This document shows, piece by piece, positions 35,349 through 43,913 of a stretch of 64,000 nucleotides of DNA. The number at the start of each line of letters is the position of its first letter. Within the stretch, counting starts at the first letter, position 1. The translations under genes were made by a program, and so were the position numbers. Source of the stretch: Pseudoxanthomonas sp. CF385. GTDB lineage: Bacteria; Pseudomonadota; Gammaproteobacteria; Xanthomonadales; Xanthomonadaceae. The notes below the pieces were generated by a model. It had not been told where the DNA came from. It did not search any database and worked only from the letters and a program-made list of their open reading frames with translations. The DNA is taken from assembly GCF_900104255.1 (NCBI RefSeq), contig NZ_FNKZ01000001.1, forward strand, positions 248,001-312,000, given 5' to 3'.

Positions 35349-36007
35349 CACGCCGGCACGTAGGCTTTCATCGCGTGCTTGATGGCGCCGCGCAGGTCCA
35401 TCAGCTTGCGGTGGAAGAAATGGCTGGTTTCCGGCATGCGGATCAGCTCCGGCGGCTGCTTCAGCGTGTCGATCCAGTCGTACACGGCCTGCGGCTCGAC
35501 GATCTCGTCTTCCTCGCCCTGGATGACCAGCCACGGGCAGGTGGGCGGGGTGATCGCGGCGAAATCCCAGCGGCCGGCGGGCGGTGCGATCGAGACCAGC
35601 GCATCCGGCTGCAGGCTGTCGCTTGCACGCAGCGACACGTAGGCGCCGAAGCTGAAACCGGCCAGCCACAGCTGCGTGCCCGGTCGCTGTTCGCGCACCC
35701 ACGCCACCACCGCGCGCAGATCCTCCGCTTCGCCGTCGCCCTGATCGAACAGGCCGGCCGACGCACCGGTGCCGCGGAAGTTGAAGCGCACCGTCACCGC
35801 ACCGAGTTCGCGCAGGCTGCGCGCGGCCATCACCACGACCTTGTTGTGCATGGTGCCGCCCTCGGTGGGCAGCGGGTGGCAGACCACCGCGGTGATCGGC
35901 GCGAGCGGCTCGCCTTCCTCGGGCCAGTCGACGTGGGCTTCCAGCGGCCCTTCGGGGCCGTCGAGGGTGATCGGGCCGGACGCGGCGGGGAAAGCGGGCT
36001 TCGTCAT
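35348..36007 (-). CDS. Cytoplasmic alpha/beta hydrolase
   Basis: The 219-residue protein has CHPLPTEGGTMHNKVV at the first active-site loop, the nucleophile elbow AGFSFGAYVS and late TSHFFHRKL with histidine. This matches a widespread proteobacterial dienelactone-hydrolase-like/CocE-like group of unknown substrate. No signal peptide is seen. It is the first gene of the hydrolase-zapE-sirtuin operon and overlaps zapE by 4 nt. Confidence 0.87.
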   Translation of the reverse strand: MTKPAFPAASGPITLDGPEGPLEAHVDWPEEGEPLAPITAVVCHPLPTEGGTMHNKVVVMAARSLRELGAVTVRFNFRGTGASAGLFDQGDGEAEDLRAVVAWVREQRPGTQLWLAGFSFGAYVSLRASDSLQPDALVSIAPPAGRWDFAAITPPTCPWLVIQGEEDEIVEPQAVYDWIDTLKQPPELIRMPETSHFFHRKLMDLRGAIKHAMKAYVPA

Positions 36008-36037
36008 GCCGCCATGATAAGCCCTGTGTGCATGACC

Positions 36038-36085
36038 GCCGTCATTCCGGCGTACGCGCCGGAGTGTCGAGCAAGGAATGACGGC
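36038..36085. repeat. Nested palindrome between divergent genes
   Basis: GCCGTCATTCC (36038-36048) and GGAATGACGGC (36075-36085) are perfect 11-bp inverted arms. Inside, CCGGCG-TACG-CGCCGG (36047-36062) is a second perfect hairpin. It sits between the hydrolase and the AEC gene and resembles the common GTCATTCC-type gammaproteobacterial repeats. Confidence 0.7.
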
Positions 36086-36169
36086 ATCTATGCCGTACGA
36101 CGATGGTCCGGCAGCGCGGCGCATTCCGGTATGCGATCCTGCCCGTCCCGCGCCGTCCTCCGTTCCACC

Positions 36170-37084
36170 ATGGCATTCGATGCCTTCGCCCTGATCCTGA
36201 CCATGCTGGCCCTCGGCATGGTGTTCGCGCGCCTGCGCGCGTTCCCCGGGAACGCCGCCGACGTGCTCAACCGCGTGGTCCTGTACGTCTGTCTGCCTGC
36301 CGCGGTGCTGATCTACGTGCCGCGGCTGCATGTGGACGCGTCGTTGCTGGGGGTGGTGGCGACCCCGTGGGTACTGACGGTCGCCACGGTGGCACTGGTC
36401 GCGCTGGCGACGCGCGTGTTCGGTTTCCGGCGCGACGAGCATGCGGTGCTGCTGTTGTGCGTGGCGCTGTGCAACAGCAGCTTCATCGGCTACCCGATGG
36501 TACGCGCACTGCTGGGCGAACACGCGCTGCCCTACGCCGTCGTGTACGACCAGTTCGGAACGTTCGTGCTGCTCTCCACGTTCGGCCTGTACGTGCTCGC
36601 GCGCTACGGCGGCGACACGCCGCCGACCACCCGCGAGATGCTGCTCCGCATCGTCAGGTTCCCGCCGGTGTGGGCGCTGCTGTTCGCGTTGACGCTGATG
36701 CCGGAGCGGCCGCCGGCGTGGATCGGCGCCGCGTTGAAGAACCTGGCCGATGCGATGCTGCCGCTGGTGATGCTGGCGGTCGGCCTGACCATCCAGTTGA
36801 AGCTGCCGCGCGACGAGGTGAAGCCGCTGGCCGTCGGCCTGTTGCTGCGTCTGCTGGTGATGCCCGCCCTGGCGCTGCCGCTGTCGTTCGCGTTCGGCAT
36901 GTCCGGCGAGATGCTGCAGGCGAACGTGCTGGAATCGGCCATGCCGCCGATGATCACCGCGGCCGCGCTGGCGATCTCCCACCAGCTGGCGCCGCGTCTG
37001 GCGGCGGCGATGGTGGGCTACGGCATCCTGCTGTCGCTGGCGACGCTGCCGATGTGGGCGTGGGTGGTCGGGCGGCTGGCCTGA
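36170..37084 (+). CDS. AEC-family transporter
   Basis: The 304-residue protein has ten predicted membrane helices. Markers are NRVVLYVCLPAAVLIYVPRL at the N-terminus, CNSSFIGYPMVRALLG, and ESAMPPMITAAALAISHQL near the end. The AEC (auxin efflux carrier) family moves organic acids such as malate or malonate, though many members are uncharacterised. ATG 36170 is the first Met of the conserved helix. It stands alone, 71 nt before the MgtC-like gene. Confidence 0.88.
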   Translation: MAFDAFALILTMLALGMVFARLRAFPGNAADVLNRVVLYVCLPAAVLIYVPRLHVDASLLGVVATPWVLTVATVALVALATRVFGFRRDEHAVLLLCVALCNSSFIGYPMVRALLGEHALPYAVVYDQFGTFVLLSTFGLYVLARYGGDTPPTTREMLLRIVRFPPVWALLFALTLMPERPPAWIGAALKNLADAMLPLVMLAVGLTIQLKLPRDEVKPLAVGLLLRLLVMPALALPLSFAFGMSGEMLQANVLESAMPPMITAAALAISHQLAPRLAAAMVGYGILLSLATLPMWAWVVGRLA

Positions 37085-37154
37085 GGCGCCGCCTGCGGGC
37101 ATTCGCATCGCGTTGACCCTGCCGATGGAACCATCCGGGCAGGAGGATCACGCC

Positions 37155-37625
37155 ATGTTCGATGGATGGGAAGTACAGGCGCCGGTGGTCGGCCGGATCG
37201 CATTCGCCATGCTGCTCGGCGGTGCCATCGGCCTCGAGCGTGAGATGAAGGACCGGCCGGCCGGCTTCCGTACCCATACGCTGGTCGCCGGTGCGGCGGC
37301 GATGCTCACCGGCATGGGCGACATGATGCTGGCGCAGGCCCAGCACGACGACGACGGCCGCGTGCAGATCGATCCGTTCCGGCTGGTCGAAGCGGTCATC
37401 GCCGGCGTGGCGTTCATCGGTGCGGGCACCATGATCGCCCACCGGGGGCGGGTGGTCGCCGGCATCACGACGGCCGCATCGCTGCTGATGGTGGCGGTCA
37501 TCGGCGTGGCCGTCGGCTTCGGGCACGGCTGGCTGGCTCTGCTGGCCACGCTGCTGACGTTCGCCGTGCTGTTCGTACTGGCGTGGCTGGAGCGCCGCGT
37601 CGCGAAGCGCGACGACAGCGGCTAG
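37155..37625 (+). CDS. MgtC/SapB-family membrane protein
   Basis: The 156-residue protein has the MgtC core: GRIAFAMLLGGAIGLEREMK, RPAGFRTHTLVAGAAAML and VIAGVAFIGAGTMI, ending with TTAASLLMVAVIGVAVGFG. It has four to five helices and lacks the soluble C-terminal domain of virulence-type MgtC, so an ordinary membrane housekeeping role is more likely than ATP-synthase inhibition. ATG 37155 follows AGGAGG by 8 nt. Confidence 0.9.
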   Translation: MFDGWEVQAPVVGRIAFAMLLGGAIGLEREMKDRPAGFRTHTLVAGAAAMLTGMGDMMLAQAQHDDDGRVQIDPFRLVEAVIAGVAFIGAGTMIAHRGRVVAGITTAASLLMVAVIGVAVGFGHGWLALLATLLTFAVLFVLAWLERRVAKRDDSG

Positions 37626-37638
37626 CGCGGCCGGCGCA

Positions 37639-39090
37639 TCACGCGATCAGGCGCGTCGTGCCTTCGCGACGATGCACGCCTTCCCGCGGCTGCGCATGCC
37701 AGGTGTCGGCCATGGCACGTACCGCCTGCACCAGGACATCCTCGGGCTTGGCGTAGGGCAAACGCAGCCACTGGTCGGCGCCGCCTTCCACGCTGAACAC
37801 CGGGCCCGGCGCGAGATACACGCCTTTGCGCTCCACGTCCGCCGCGAGTTGCGTGGCGCTGCCCCGGGGCATGCGCGCCCACAGCGACAGGCCTCCCTCG
37901 GGCAGGCGGAACTGCCACGTGGGCAGATGTTCGCGCAGCGCACCCGCGAGCGCGTCGCGGCGCAGCCGCAGCTGTTCCCGGCGCGTGGCGAGGATGCCGC
38001 CGTCAGCGAGCATCTCGGTGACGACGAGCTGGTCGAACAGCGAGCTGCCCAGGTCCATCTGCACGCGCGTGGCGATGAGGCGGTCGACGGCCTCGCGCGG
38101 CGCGCGGATCCAGCCGACGCGCAGGCCGCCCCAGCACAGCTTCGAAGCGCTGCCGATGGTGAAGGCGTCGTGGGCATGCGCGGCGAAGGGCGCCGGCATC
38201 GGCGCGCCCGACAGGCAGGTCGCCTGCAGCGACTCGTCGACGATGGCGAGGGTGCGCGTCGCCCGCAGCGTCGCCGCATAGTGTTCGCGCTGCGCTTCGT
38301 CCATCAGGAAGCCGGTGGGATTCTGGAAGTCGGGGATCAGGTACGCCGCGCGCGGCGACGTCTGCCGCAACGTGGCCTCGATCGCCGCCAGGTCCCAGCC
38401 TTCGTCGCCGAGCGGATCGGCCATCGGCGCGGGCACGAGGCGTCCGCCGCCGAGGCGCAGGGCCTCGATCGCGTTCGAATACACCGGCGACTCGATCATC
38501 AGCCCGTCGCCGGGACGCGACAGCGTGCGGGCGATGATTCCGATGGCCGACAGCGCGCCCGAGGTGACCACGATCTGCTCCGGCGTCGTCGGCAGGCCGC
38601 GCTCCGCATAGGACTGTGCGATCCGCGCGCGCAGCGCGGGCAGGCCGGAGGGCAGGTAGCCATCGCTGGCGAGGTAGGCGGGCAATGCTTCCAGCGCACG
38701 CGCATAGGCCGCGGCGACGCCGGGTGTGGCGGCACCGGCGGCGCAGTTGAGGTCGATCGCACCTTCGGTCGATTGCGCCGTGCCGACGGCGTGCAGCGCA
38801 TGGTCGTGTGCGCGTCGGCGGTCAAGTGGCACGGAGGCATACGTGCCGGCGCCCTGCCGCGCAGTGGCGAAACCGGCGGCGACCAGGTCGGCATACGCCC
38901 GGGTGACCGTGTTGCGCGACACCCCCAGTACTTCGGTGACGGCGCGTTCGCTCGGCAGGCGGGTGCCCAACGGGATGCGACCGTCGCCGATGAGTTCCTG
39001 CAGGGCCTGGCGCAGGCCACGGTAGGCCGGCGTGCGCGGGAAGTCGCCGACCAGCGTGGCGAGGCGATCAGGAGCCAATGAGCGGTTCAT
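37639..39090 (-). CDS. MocR/PdxR-type transcriptional regulator
   Basis: The 483-residue regulator joins a GntR-type winged helix (residues about 18-85; LPSERAVTEVLGVSRNTVTR) to a fold-type-I aminotransferase domain with YLIPDFQNPTGFLMD and the PLP lysine in GSASKLCWGGLRVGW (near residue 317). Such proteins use PLP or amino-substrates as effectors and often control a divergent gene. Here yczE and phzF face it across 60 nt containing dyad operator sequence. Confidence 0.93.
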   Translation of the reverse strand: MNRSLAPDRLATLVGDFPRTPAYRGLRQALQELIGDGRIPLGTRLPSERAVTEVLGVSRNTVTRAYADLVAAGFATARQGAGTYASVPLDRRRAHDHALHAVGTAQSTEGAIDLNCAAGAATPGVAAAYARALEALPAYLASDGYLPSGLPALRARIAQSYAERGLPTTPEQIVVTSGALSAIGIIARTLSRPGDGLMIESPVYSNAIEALRLGGGRLVPAPMADPLGDEGWDLAAIEATLRQTSPRAAYLIPDFQNPTGFLMDEAQREHYAATLRATRTLAIVDESLQATCLSGAPMPAPFAAHAHDAFTIGSASKLCWGGLRVGWIRAPREAVDRLIATRVQMDLGSSLFDQLVVTEMLADGGILATRREQLRLRRDALAGALREHLPTWQFRLPEGGLSLWARMPRGSATQLAADVERKGVYLAPGPVFSVEGGADQWLRLPYAKPEDVLVQAVRAMADTWHAQPREGVHRREGTTRLIA

Positions 39091-39132
39091 GTGGCCACTA
39101 TCGCATGATTGGCTCTATCGAAAAGAGCCAAT
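39072..39132. promoter_or_regulatory. Candidate MocR operator
   Basis: ATTGGCTCT (39108-39116) and AGAGCCAAT (39124-39132) are a perfect 9-bp inverted repeat with 7 bp between. A third half-site GAGCCAAT lies at 39072-39079, inside the first codons of the regulator. This matches multi-half-site MocR operators and would cover both divergent promoters. Confidence 0.7.
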
Positions 39133-39150
39133 TTGAGGGAAGGTGGCCCC

Positions 39151-39831
39151 ATGAACCCGCCGCCCGCCCCCGCCCTGACCCACCTCGGTCCGCTCGCCCA
39201 GCTCCGGGCCGGCCGTCTTCCCGAACGCCTGCTGCGCCTGCTGGTCGGGCTCTGGCTTTACGGACTGGCCATCGCCCTGATGATCGAAGGCGCGGTCGGT
39301 GCATCGCCGTGGGATGTGTTCCACCTGGGCGTCTCGCATCACGTGCCGGTGTCGTTCGGCATGGTCATGATCCTGACCGCGGTGGCCGTGCTGCTGGCCT
39401 GGATCCCGCTGCGGCAGATGCCGGGCCTGGGCACGGTGGCGAACACGCTGCTGCTGGGGCCGTTCGCCGATCTCAACCTGGCCCTCCTGCCGACGCCCGA
39501 GGGACTGCCGCTGCGCTGCGCCTACCTGCTGGCGGGCGTGGTGCTGTGCGCGATCGCCACCGCCATGTACATCGGCGCGCAGCTGGGCCCGGGCCCGCGC
39601 GATGGCCTGATGACGGGACTCGCGCGCCGCACCGGTTGGTCGATCCGCAGCATCCGTACGCTGATCGAAGTGACCGTGCTGGTCATCGGCGTGCTGCTCG
39701 GTGGCGTGGTCGGCGTGGGCACGCTGGTGTTCGCCTTCGGCGTGGGGCCGCTGACGCAGCTCTTCTTGCGCCATCTGGTCGTGCGGCTGGATGCGCGTCC
39801 GGCCCCCGCCCTCTCCGGAGAAACGCCATGA
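39151..39831 (+). CDS. YczE/YyaS-family membrane protein
   Basis: The 226-residue protein has about five helices, starting RLLVGLWLYGLAIALMI, with the family loop GPRDGLMTGLARRTGWSIR that follows the third or fourth helix. This YczE-like group is commonly found beside MocR-type regulators in bacteria; its function is not known. It is divergent from the regulator and overlaps phzF-like by ATGA. GAGGG lies 14 nt before ATG 39151. Confidence 0.88.
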   Translation: MNPPPAPALTHLGPLAQLRAGRLPERLLRLLVGLWLYGLAIALMIEGAVGASPWDVFHLGVSHHVPVSFGMVMILTAVAVLLAWIPLRQMPGLGTVANTLLLGPFADLNLALLPTPEGLPLRCAYLLAGVVLCAIATAMYIGAQLGPGPRDGLMTGLARRTGWSIRSIRTLIEVTVLVIGVLLGGVVGVGTLVFAFGVGPLTQLFLRHLVVRLDARPAPALSGETP

Positions 39832-40670
39832 CCGCCGCGATCCTGCGCTACAGCGCGTTCACCACCGATCCGCAGGGCGGCAATCCTGCGGGCGTGGTGC
39901 TGGATGCGCGCGGCCTGTCCGACGACGCCATGCAGCGCATCGCCGCCGACCTCGGTTATTCGGAAACCGCCTTCCTGTTGCCGCGCGCGGACGGCGAACT
40001 CGATGTGCGCTACTTCAGCCCGCTGGCGGAGGTGAGCTTCTGCGGACACGCGACGATCGCGGCGATGGTCGCCTACGCACGCGAACACGGACCGGGCGAT
40101 GTGGTCCTGCACACGCAGGTCGGCCGCGTGAGCGTCACGATCGATGAAACGTTCGCGGCCACGTTGACGAGCGTGGCGCCGCGCGTCGCCGTCCTGGATG
40201 CCGCGGATCTCGATCGCCTGCTGGCGATCCTGGGCTGGTCTCGCGACGAGCTCGACACCGCACTCGCGCCGGCCGTCGCCTATGCAGGTGCGTGGCATCC
40301 GGTCATCGCGGCCGCATCGCGCGCGCGCCTGGCGGACCTGCACTACGACTTCGATGCGCTGTCGGCGCTGATGGCGGCGCGCGGCTGGACCACGGTGAAC
40401 CTGGTCTGGCGCGAAGATGCGCACACGCTGCACGCGCGCAATCCATTCCCGCCCGGCGGCGTGGTGGAAGATCCTGCCACCGGCGCGGCCGCGGCCGCGT
40501 TGGGTGCCTACCTCGCCACGCAGGGCGAACTGCCGCCGACCCGCCGCTTCCGCATCCTCCAAGGCCACGACATCGGTCGGCCCAGCCTGCTCCAGGTGGA
40601 GGTGCCGGTCGATGTGGATGCGGGCGTGCGGGTAAGCGGGACGGCGGTGGAGATCCACACGACGCGCTGA
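39828..40670 (+). CDS. PhzF-family isomerase/epimerase
   Basis: The 280-residue protein has the two-domain PhzF fold, with FTTDPQGGNPAGVVLD, the catalytic Glu46 in YSETAFLL, CGHATIAAM in domain one, and FPPGGVVEDPATGAAAAALG in domain two. PhzF isomerises DHHA in phenazine synthesis, but most relatives have other, unknown substrates; no other phz gene is visible here. It overlaps yczE by ATGA, so both should respond to the MocR regulator. Confidence 0.9.
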   Translation: MTAAILRYSAFTTDPQGGNPAGVVLDARGLSDDAMQRIAADLGYSETAFLLPRADGELDVRYFSPLAEVSFCGHATIAAMVAYAREHGPGDVVLHTQVGRVSVTIDETFAATLTSVAPRVAVLDAADLDRLLAILGWSRDELDTALAPAVAYAGAWHPVIAAASRARLADLHYDFDALSALMAARGWTTVNLVWREDAHTLHARNPFPPGGVVEDPATGAAAAALGAYLATQGELPPTRRFRILQGHDIGRPSLLQVEVPVDVDAGVRVSGTAVEIHTTR

Positions 40671-40758
40671 CGCGATCGCCTAACGACGGCCGCATTCGCT
40701 TGAATGTGATACATGCCGCGTGCGAACGTGCGTGCTCGTCTCCCTAAAGGAGTAGGGC

Positions 40759-41919
40759 ATGCGCAAGGCTGGAAAGATGAGCGTGTGGTTGGCGGTAATG
40801 GCCACGATGTGGGTTTCATCGTCGGCGATGGCACAAGAGGGTCCACGCCCGGTGCCTCCCGGCCGGATCGAATCCGACCCGCGGCTCGCGCGTGCAGCCG
40901 AAGCGTGGCACAGGGCGTGGCGCGCGAATGTCGAAGACCACCTGCGCGCCGTCGCTGCGCGCGGCACGCCGCGTGACCTGCTGGCCGCGGGCTGGCTGTG
41001 GCCGATGGAGACCGACGAAGCCACCCTTGCGGCGCGTGGCTCGCTCTCGAGGCCACAGGCTCGCGCATGGATACAGGCGGCGTACGACGACGCGCGGGGC
41101 GACGATCCTCTCGTGGACTGGGTGCTGCTCGATGCGTGCGCGACCTCGGGCGCGGCCTGCGATCGCCAGCGGCTGCTCGCACGCGTGATCGCCGGCGATC
41201 CTGGCAACGCCGAGACGCTGCTCCTCGCTTATCAGGACGCCGTCGAGCGCAAGGATGCGGTGGCTGCGGAGGCTTACTGGCAGTCCGCTGGGCGCGCATC
41301 GCACTATCGTTCCAGGATCAATGAAGTCGGCGCGCTGATGGCGTCCGTCCTGCACGCGAGTCCCTCACCCGAACTGGACCCCACGCTTGCGGCGGCGATG
41401 GGAGAGGACCTTGGGCTGGGGCGCAGCGCCACGTCGAAGGACTTGGGGGACGTCGTGGTGATGGCCCTCAACGTGGCGATCGCGTTGCCCGCCCTGCAAC
41501 CCCTCCAACAGCGTTGCACGGCCCGCGTCGGACGGGTGCCTGCGGAGGCTCGTCGCGTGTGCAAACAGATCTACGCGTTGCTGGCGGCTGATGGATCGAC
41601 GCTTATAGGCCCCAGCTTCGCCCTGCCTCGCCTGGTCGAATGGGCCGACGGCGAAGACGAACGGGCGGCGGCACGCGAGCGCCTGCGTCGCTTCGCCTGG
41701 ATCTACGAAGCCGGACTTCGGCAGTACCTGCTTCCTGCAAACGCGCGACGTCTGCCGGTGGATCACATGGAGCGCATGTTCCGCGACGGCGAGCTCGCCG
41801 CGATGCGCTACCAGCTGCAACTCAACGGCATCGCCACCGAACCGCCCGCGGGCTGGTTGCCCGACAACCCCGAATACCGCGCGCTGCTGACAGGCGCGTC
41901 GGTTCCTGTCGCGCGCTGA
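40759..41919 (+). CDS. Exported protein, 386 aa, unknown function
   Basis: A signal peptide (VWLAVMATMWVSSSAMAQ) is followed by a helical, Ala/Leu/Arg-rich protein with paired cysteines CATSGAACDR and a later C near residue 260. Repeated alpha-helical segments (ARLARAAEAWHRAW-like, AEAYWQSAG) suggest a TPR-like solenoid, but no repeat register is exact. AGGAG lies 6 nt before ATG 40759. I recognise no family; it may be lineage-specific. Confidence 0.7.
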   Translation: MRKAGKMSVWLAVMATMWVSSSAMAQEGPRPVPPGRIESDPRLARAAEAWHRAWRANVEDHLRAVAARGTPRDLLAAGWLWPMETDEATLAARGSLSRPQARAWIQAAYDDARGDDPLVDWVLLDACATSGAACDRQRLLARVIAGDPGNAETLLLAYQDAVERKDAVAAEAYWQSAGRASHYRSRINEVGALMASVLHASPSPELDPTLAAAMGEDLGLGRSATSKDLGDVVVMALNVAIALPALQPLQQRCTARVGRVPAEARRVCKQIYALLAADGSTLIGPSFALPRLVEWADGEDERAAARERLRRFAWIYEAGLRQYLLPANARRLPVDHMERMFRDGELAAMRYQLQLNGIATEPPAGWLPDNPEYRALLTGASVPVAR

Positions 41920-42041
41920 CCGCCTTCGGTTGCACCTTTCCCACGGTCCTGACCGTACACTCGTGTCGACGCGATCAGGCATCAGGGGACGATGCCTGTT
42001 GTGCCATCCAGCAAAGCACCAACACCAACAGGGGTCCAGCC

Positions 42042-42470
42042 ATGTTTGCCAAACGGATGACGGGCATCGCGCTCGTCTGCGCCTCGCAACTCTGCAGCGC
42101 CCAGGAGACGGCGCCAGCACCTGAGCAGAAAGCCGAAGAGGGCGGCATCTGTCTTTTTACCGCCACGCCACCGGCAGAGTTCTCCTACACCACGGTGAGG
42201 AAGCTGAAGTACGGGAAGGGCAGCTACGGAAGCGTCAACGATATTCTTCCCATGGTCATCGCCGATGCCAAGGCGGCGGGTGCCGATGCCGTGATCCACT
42301 ACAACGGCTCTCAGCGCTTCGGCTTCTGGCCCTGGCGGCTCGTCAGGCCGGTGGTGACCGGCACCGCCGTCAAGTGGACGCCCGCGCGTGACATCGATTG
42401 TGCGGCTTCGGGCGGGCACTACAGCACCGGAACGCTGGCAGAAGCACCGCCGCCCCACGGCGGCAAGTGA
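42042..42470 (+). CDS. Exported protein, 142 aa, unknown function
   Basis: A signal peptide (GIALVCASQLCSAQ) precedes a short mature part. The middle GSYGSVNDILPMVIADAKA then GADAVIHYNGSQRFGFWPW resembles the alternating layout of small envelope proteins in which a helix carrying Ala-Asp is followed by strands. Two mature cysteines (near residues 37 and 120) could pair. It follows the 386-aa gene but 122 nt away, with no clear shared promoter. Confidence 0.65.
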   Translation: MFAKRMTGIALVCASQLCSAQETAPAPEQKAEEGGICLFTATPPAEFSYTTVRKLKYGKGSYGSVNDILPMVIADAKAAGADAVIHYNGSQRFGFWPWRLVRPVVTGTAVKWTPARDIDCAASGGHYSTGTLAEAPPPHGGK

Positions 42471-42516
42471 CCTGCGTGGGCGTCGGATGCACCGACGCCT
42501 GTTCCATTTCCTGATG

Positions 42517-42542
42517 TGCGGCGTCCCCGGTGGGGCGCCGCA
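42517..42542. terminator. Bidirectional terminator-like hairpin
   Basis: TGCGGCGTCCC (42517-42527) and GGGGCGCCGCA (42532-42542) pair over 11 bp (one G-T), with CGGT as loop. It lies between the convergent 42042 gene and the ABC operon and suits termination from either side. Confidence 0.55.
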
Positions 42543-42662
42543 TGCTTCAGGCGTGCGCGGGGCACACAGGACGGGTGGAGCCGCAGGCGATACCCATGGT
42601 CGTTGTTCTGAAAGAGACACAACGCATTGTTGCGGCGTCCGCATCCTGACGCCGCATTTCGC

Positions 42663-43913
42663 TCAGTCGTGACGCAGTGCCGCGATCGGGTCCAGCTGCG
42701 CGGCCTGGCGCGCGGGATATACGCCGAAGCCGAGGCCGACCACGGCGCAGAAGCCCGCCGACAGCAGGATCGGCAGCGGCGCCCACGCGACCTGCCAGCC
42801 CGCGAACGTGGCGATCAGGTAGGCGAGCACGCCGCCGAACAGCAACCCCAGCACCGCCCCGGAGATGCAGATGACGGTGGCTTCGCGCAGGAACTGCGCG
42901 ATCACGTCGCGGCGACGCGCACCGAGCGCGCGCAGCAGGCCGATCTCGCGACGGCGCTCGAGCACGTTGGCCAACATGATGTTCATGATGCCGATGCCAC
43001 CGACCAGCAGGCTAACGCCGGCGATCGCGCCCATCACGACCTGGAAGATGCGCTGGGTCTGCTGGTGCTGCTGGAACAACTGCTGCGGCACGATCAACTG
43101 ATAGTCCGCCATGCCGGCATGGCGCTGGTCCAGCACCGCGGCCAGCACACCGGCACCGGCCGCCAGCCGCTGCGGATCGTCCAGGCGCAGCAGGAAGCGG
43201 TCGACCTCGTCTTCCTGCGGCTGGAAGCGGAAGCGCGCCCGCGTGCTCGCCAGCGGCACGTAGATGCGGTTGCTCTCCGAGCCCAGCTGCACGCCCTCGA
43301 AATCGTCCTGGCCGAGGTCGCGGTCGGCCAGCACGCCGATCACTTCGAGCCACACGTGATTGACCTTGATCAGACCGCCCACCGCATCGCCGTTCGGGAA
43401 CAGATCGGCAGCGGCTTGGTGGCCGAGCACCGCGACAGCGGCCAGCGCGGTCTCGTCGTCGGCATCGAAGGCGCGGCCCCGGGCGACATTCAGGGACGAG
43501 AGGCCGAACCAGTTCGCACTCACGCCGCTGGCCTGGGCATCGCTGCGCCCGGTGTCGCTGAACACCGTATGCGTGCGCACTTCCTTCTCGGCGGCGTGGC
43601 GCTCGGCGCCGGGCACGACGCTGAGCGCCGCATCCGCATCGGCGACGGTCAGCCCCAGGCTGCGTTCGCGCGTTTCCTTCAAGGTGTCCTCGTCCTGGGA
43701 CTTGGCCTCGGCGATCAGGTTGTGCAGGCCCAGGCCTTCGACCAGGCGCAGCGCCTCGCGCCGGCTGCCTTCGCCGACGGCCTGCATGGCCACGATGGCG
43801 CCCACGCCGAAGATCATGCCGAGCAGCGTCAGCAGCGTGCGCAGTCGCCGCCGCCACAACTCCTCCACCGCCTCGCGCCAGACCGTGGGCAGGCGGTTGA
43901 ACAGTCGGGTCAT
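42663..43913 (-). CDS. MacB-like ABC transporter permease
   Basis: The 416-residue permease has the MacB/FtsX layout: a first helix LRTLLTLLGMIFGVGAIVAM, a large periplasmic domain (about residues 55-280) and three C-terminal helices with the signature GGIGIMNIMLANVLERRREI. It is the last gene of a five-gene operon and overlaps the adaptor gene before it by ATGA. The ATPase is a separate protein (47134-47808). Mechanotransmission-type export, rather than import, is expected. Confidence 0.92.
   Translation of the reverse strand: MTRLFNRLPTVWREAVEELWRRRLRTLLTLLGMIFGVGAIVAMQAVGEGSRREALRLVEGLGLHNLIAEAKSQDEDTLKETRERSLGLTVADADAALSVVPGAERHAAEKEVRTHTVFSDTGRSDAQASGVSANWFGLSSLNVARGRAFDADDETALAAVAVLGHQAAADLFPNGDAVGGLIKVNHVWLEVIGVLADRDLGQDDFEGVQLGSESNRIYVPLASTRARFRFQPQEDEVDRFLLRLDDPQRLAAGAGVLAAVLDQRHAGMADYQLIVPQQLFQQHQQTQRIFQVVMGAIAGVSLLVGGIGIMNIMLANVLERRREIGLLRALGARRRDVIAQFLREATVICISGAVLGLLFGGVLAYLIATFAGWQVAWAPLPILLSAGFCAVVGLGFGVYPARQAAQLDPIAALRHD

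Noticed and set aside
39828..40670. Phenazine biosynthesis locus.
   Set aside because: Only a PhzF-family member is present; no other phz gene is visible and most PhzF relatives have other roles.
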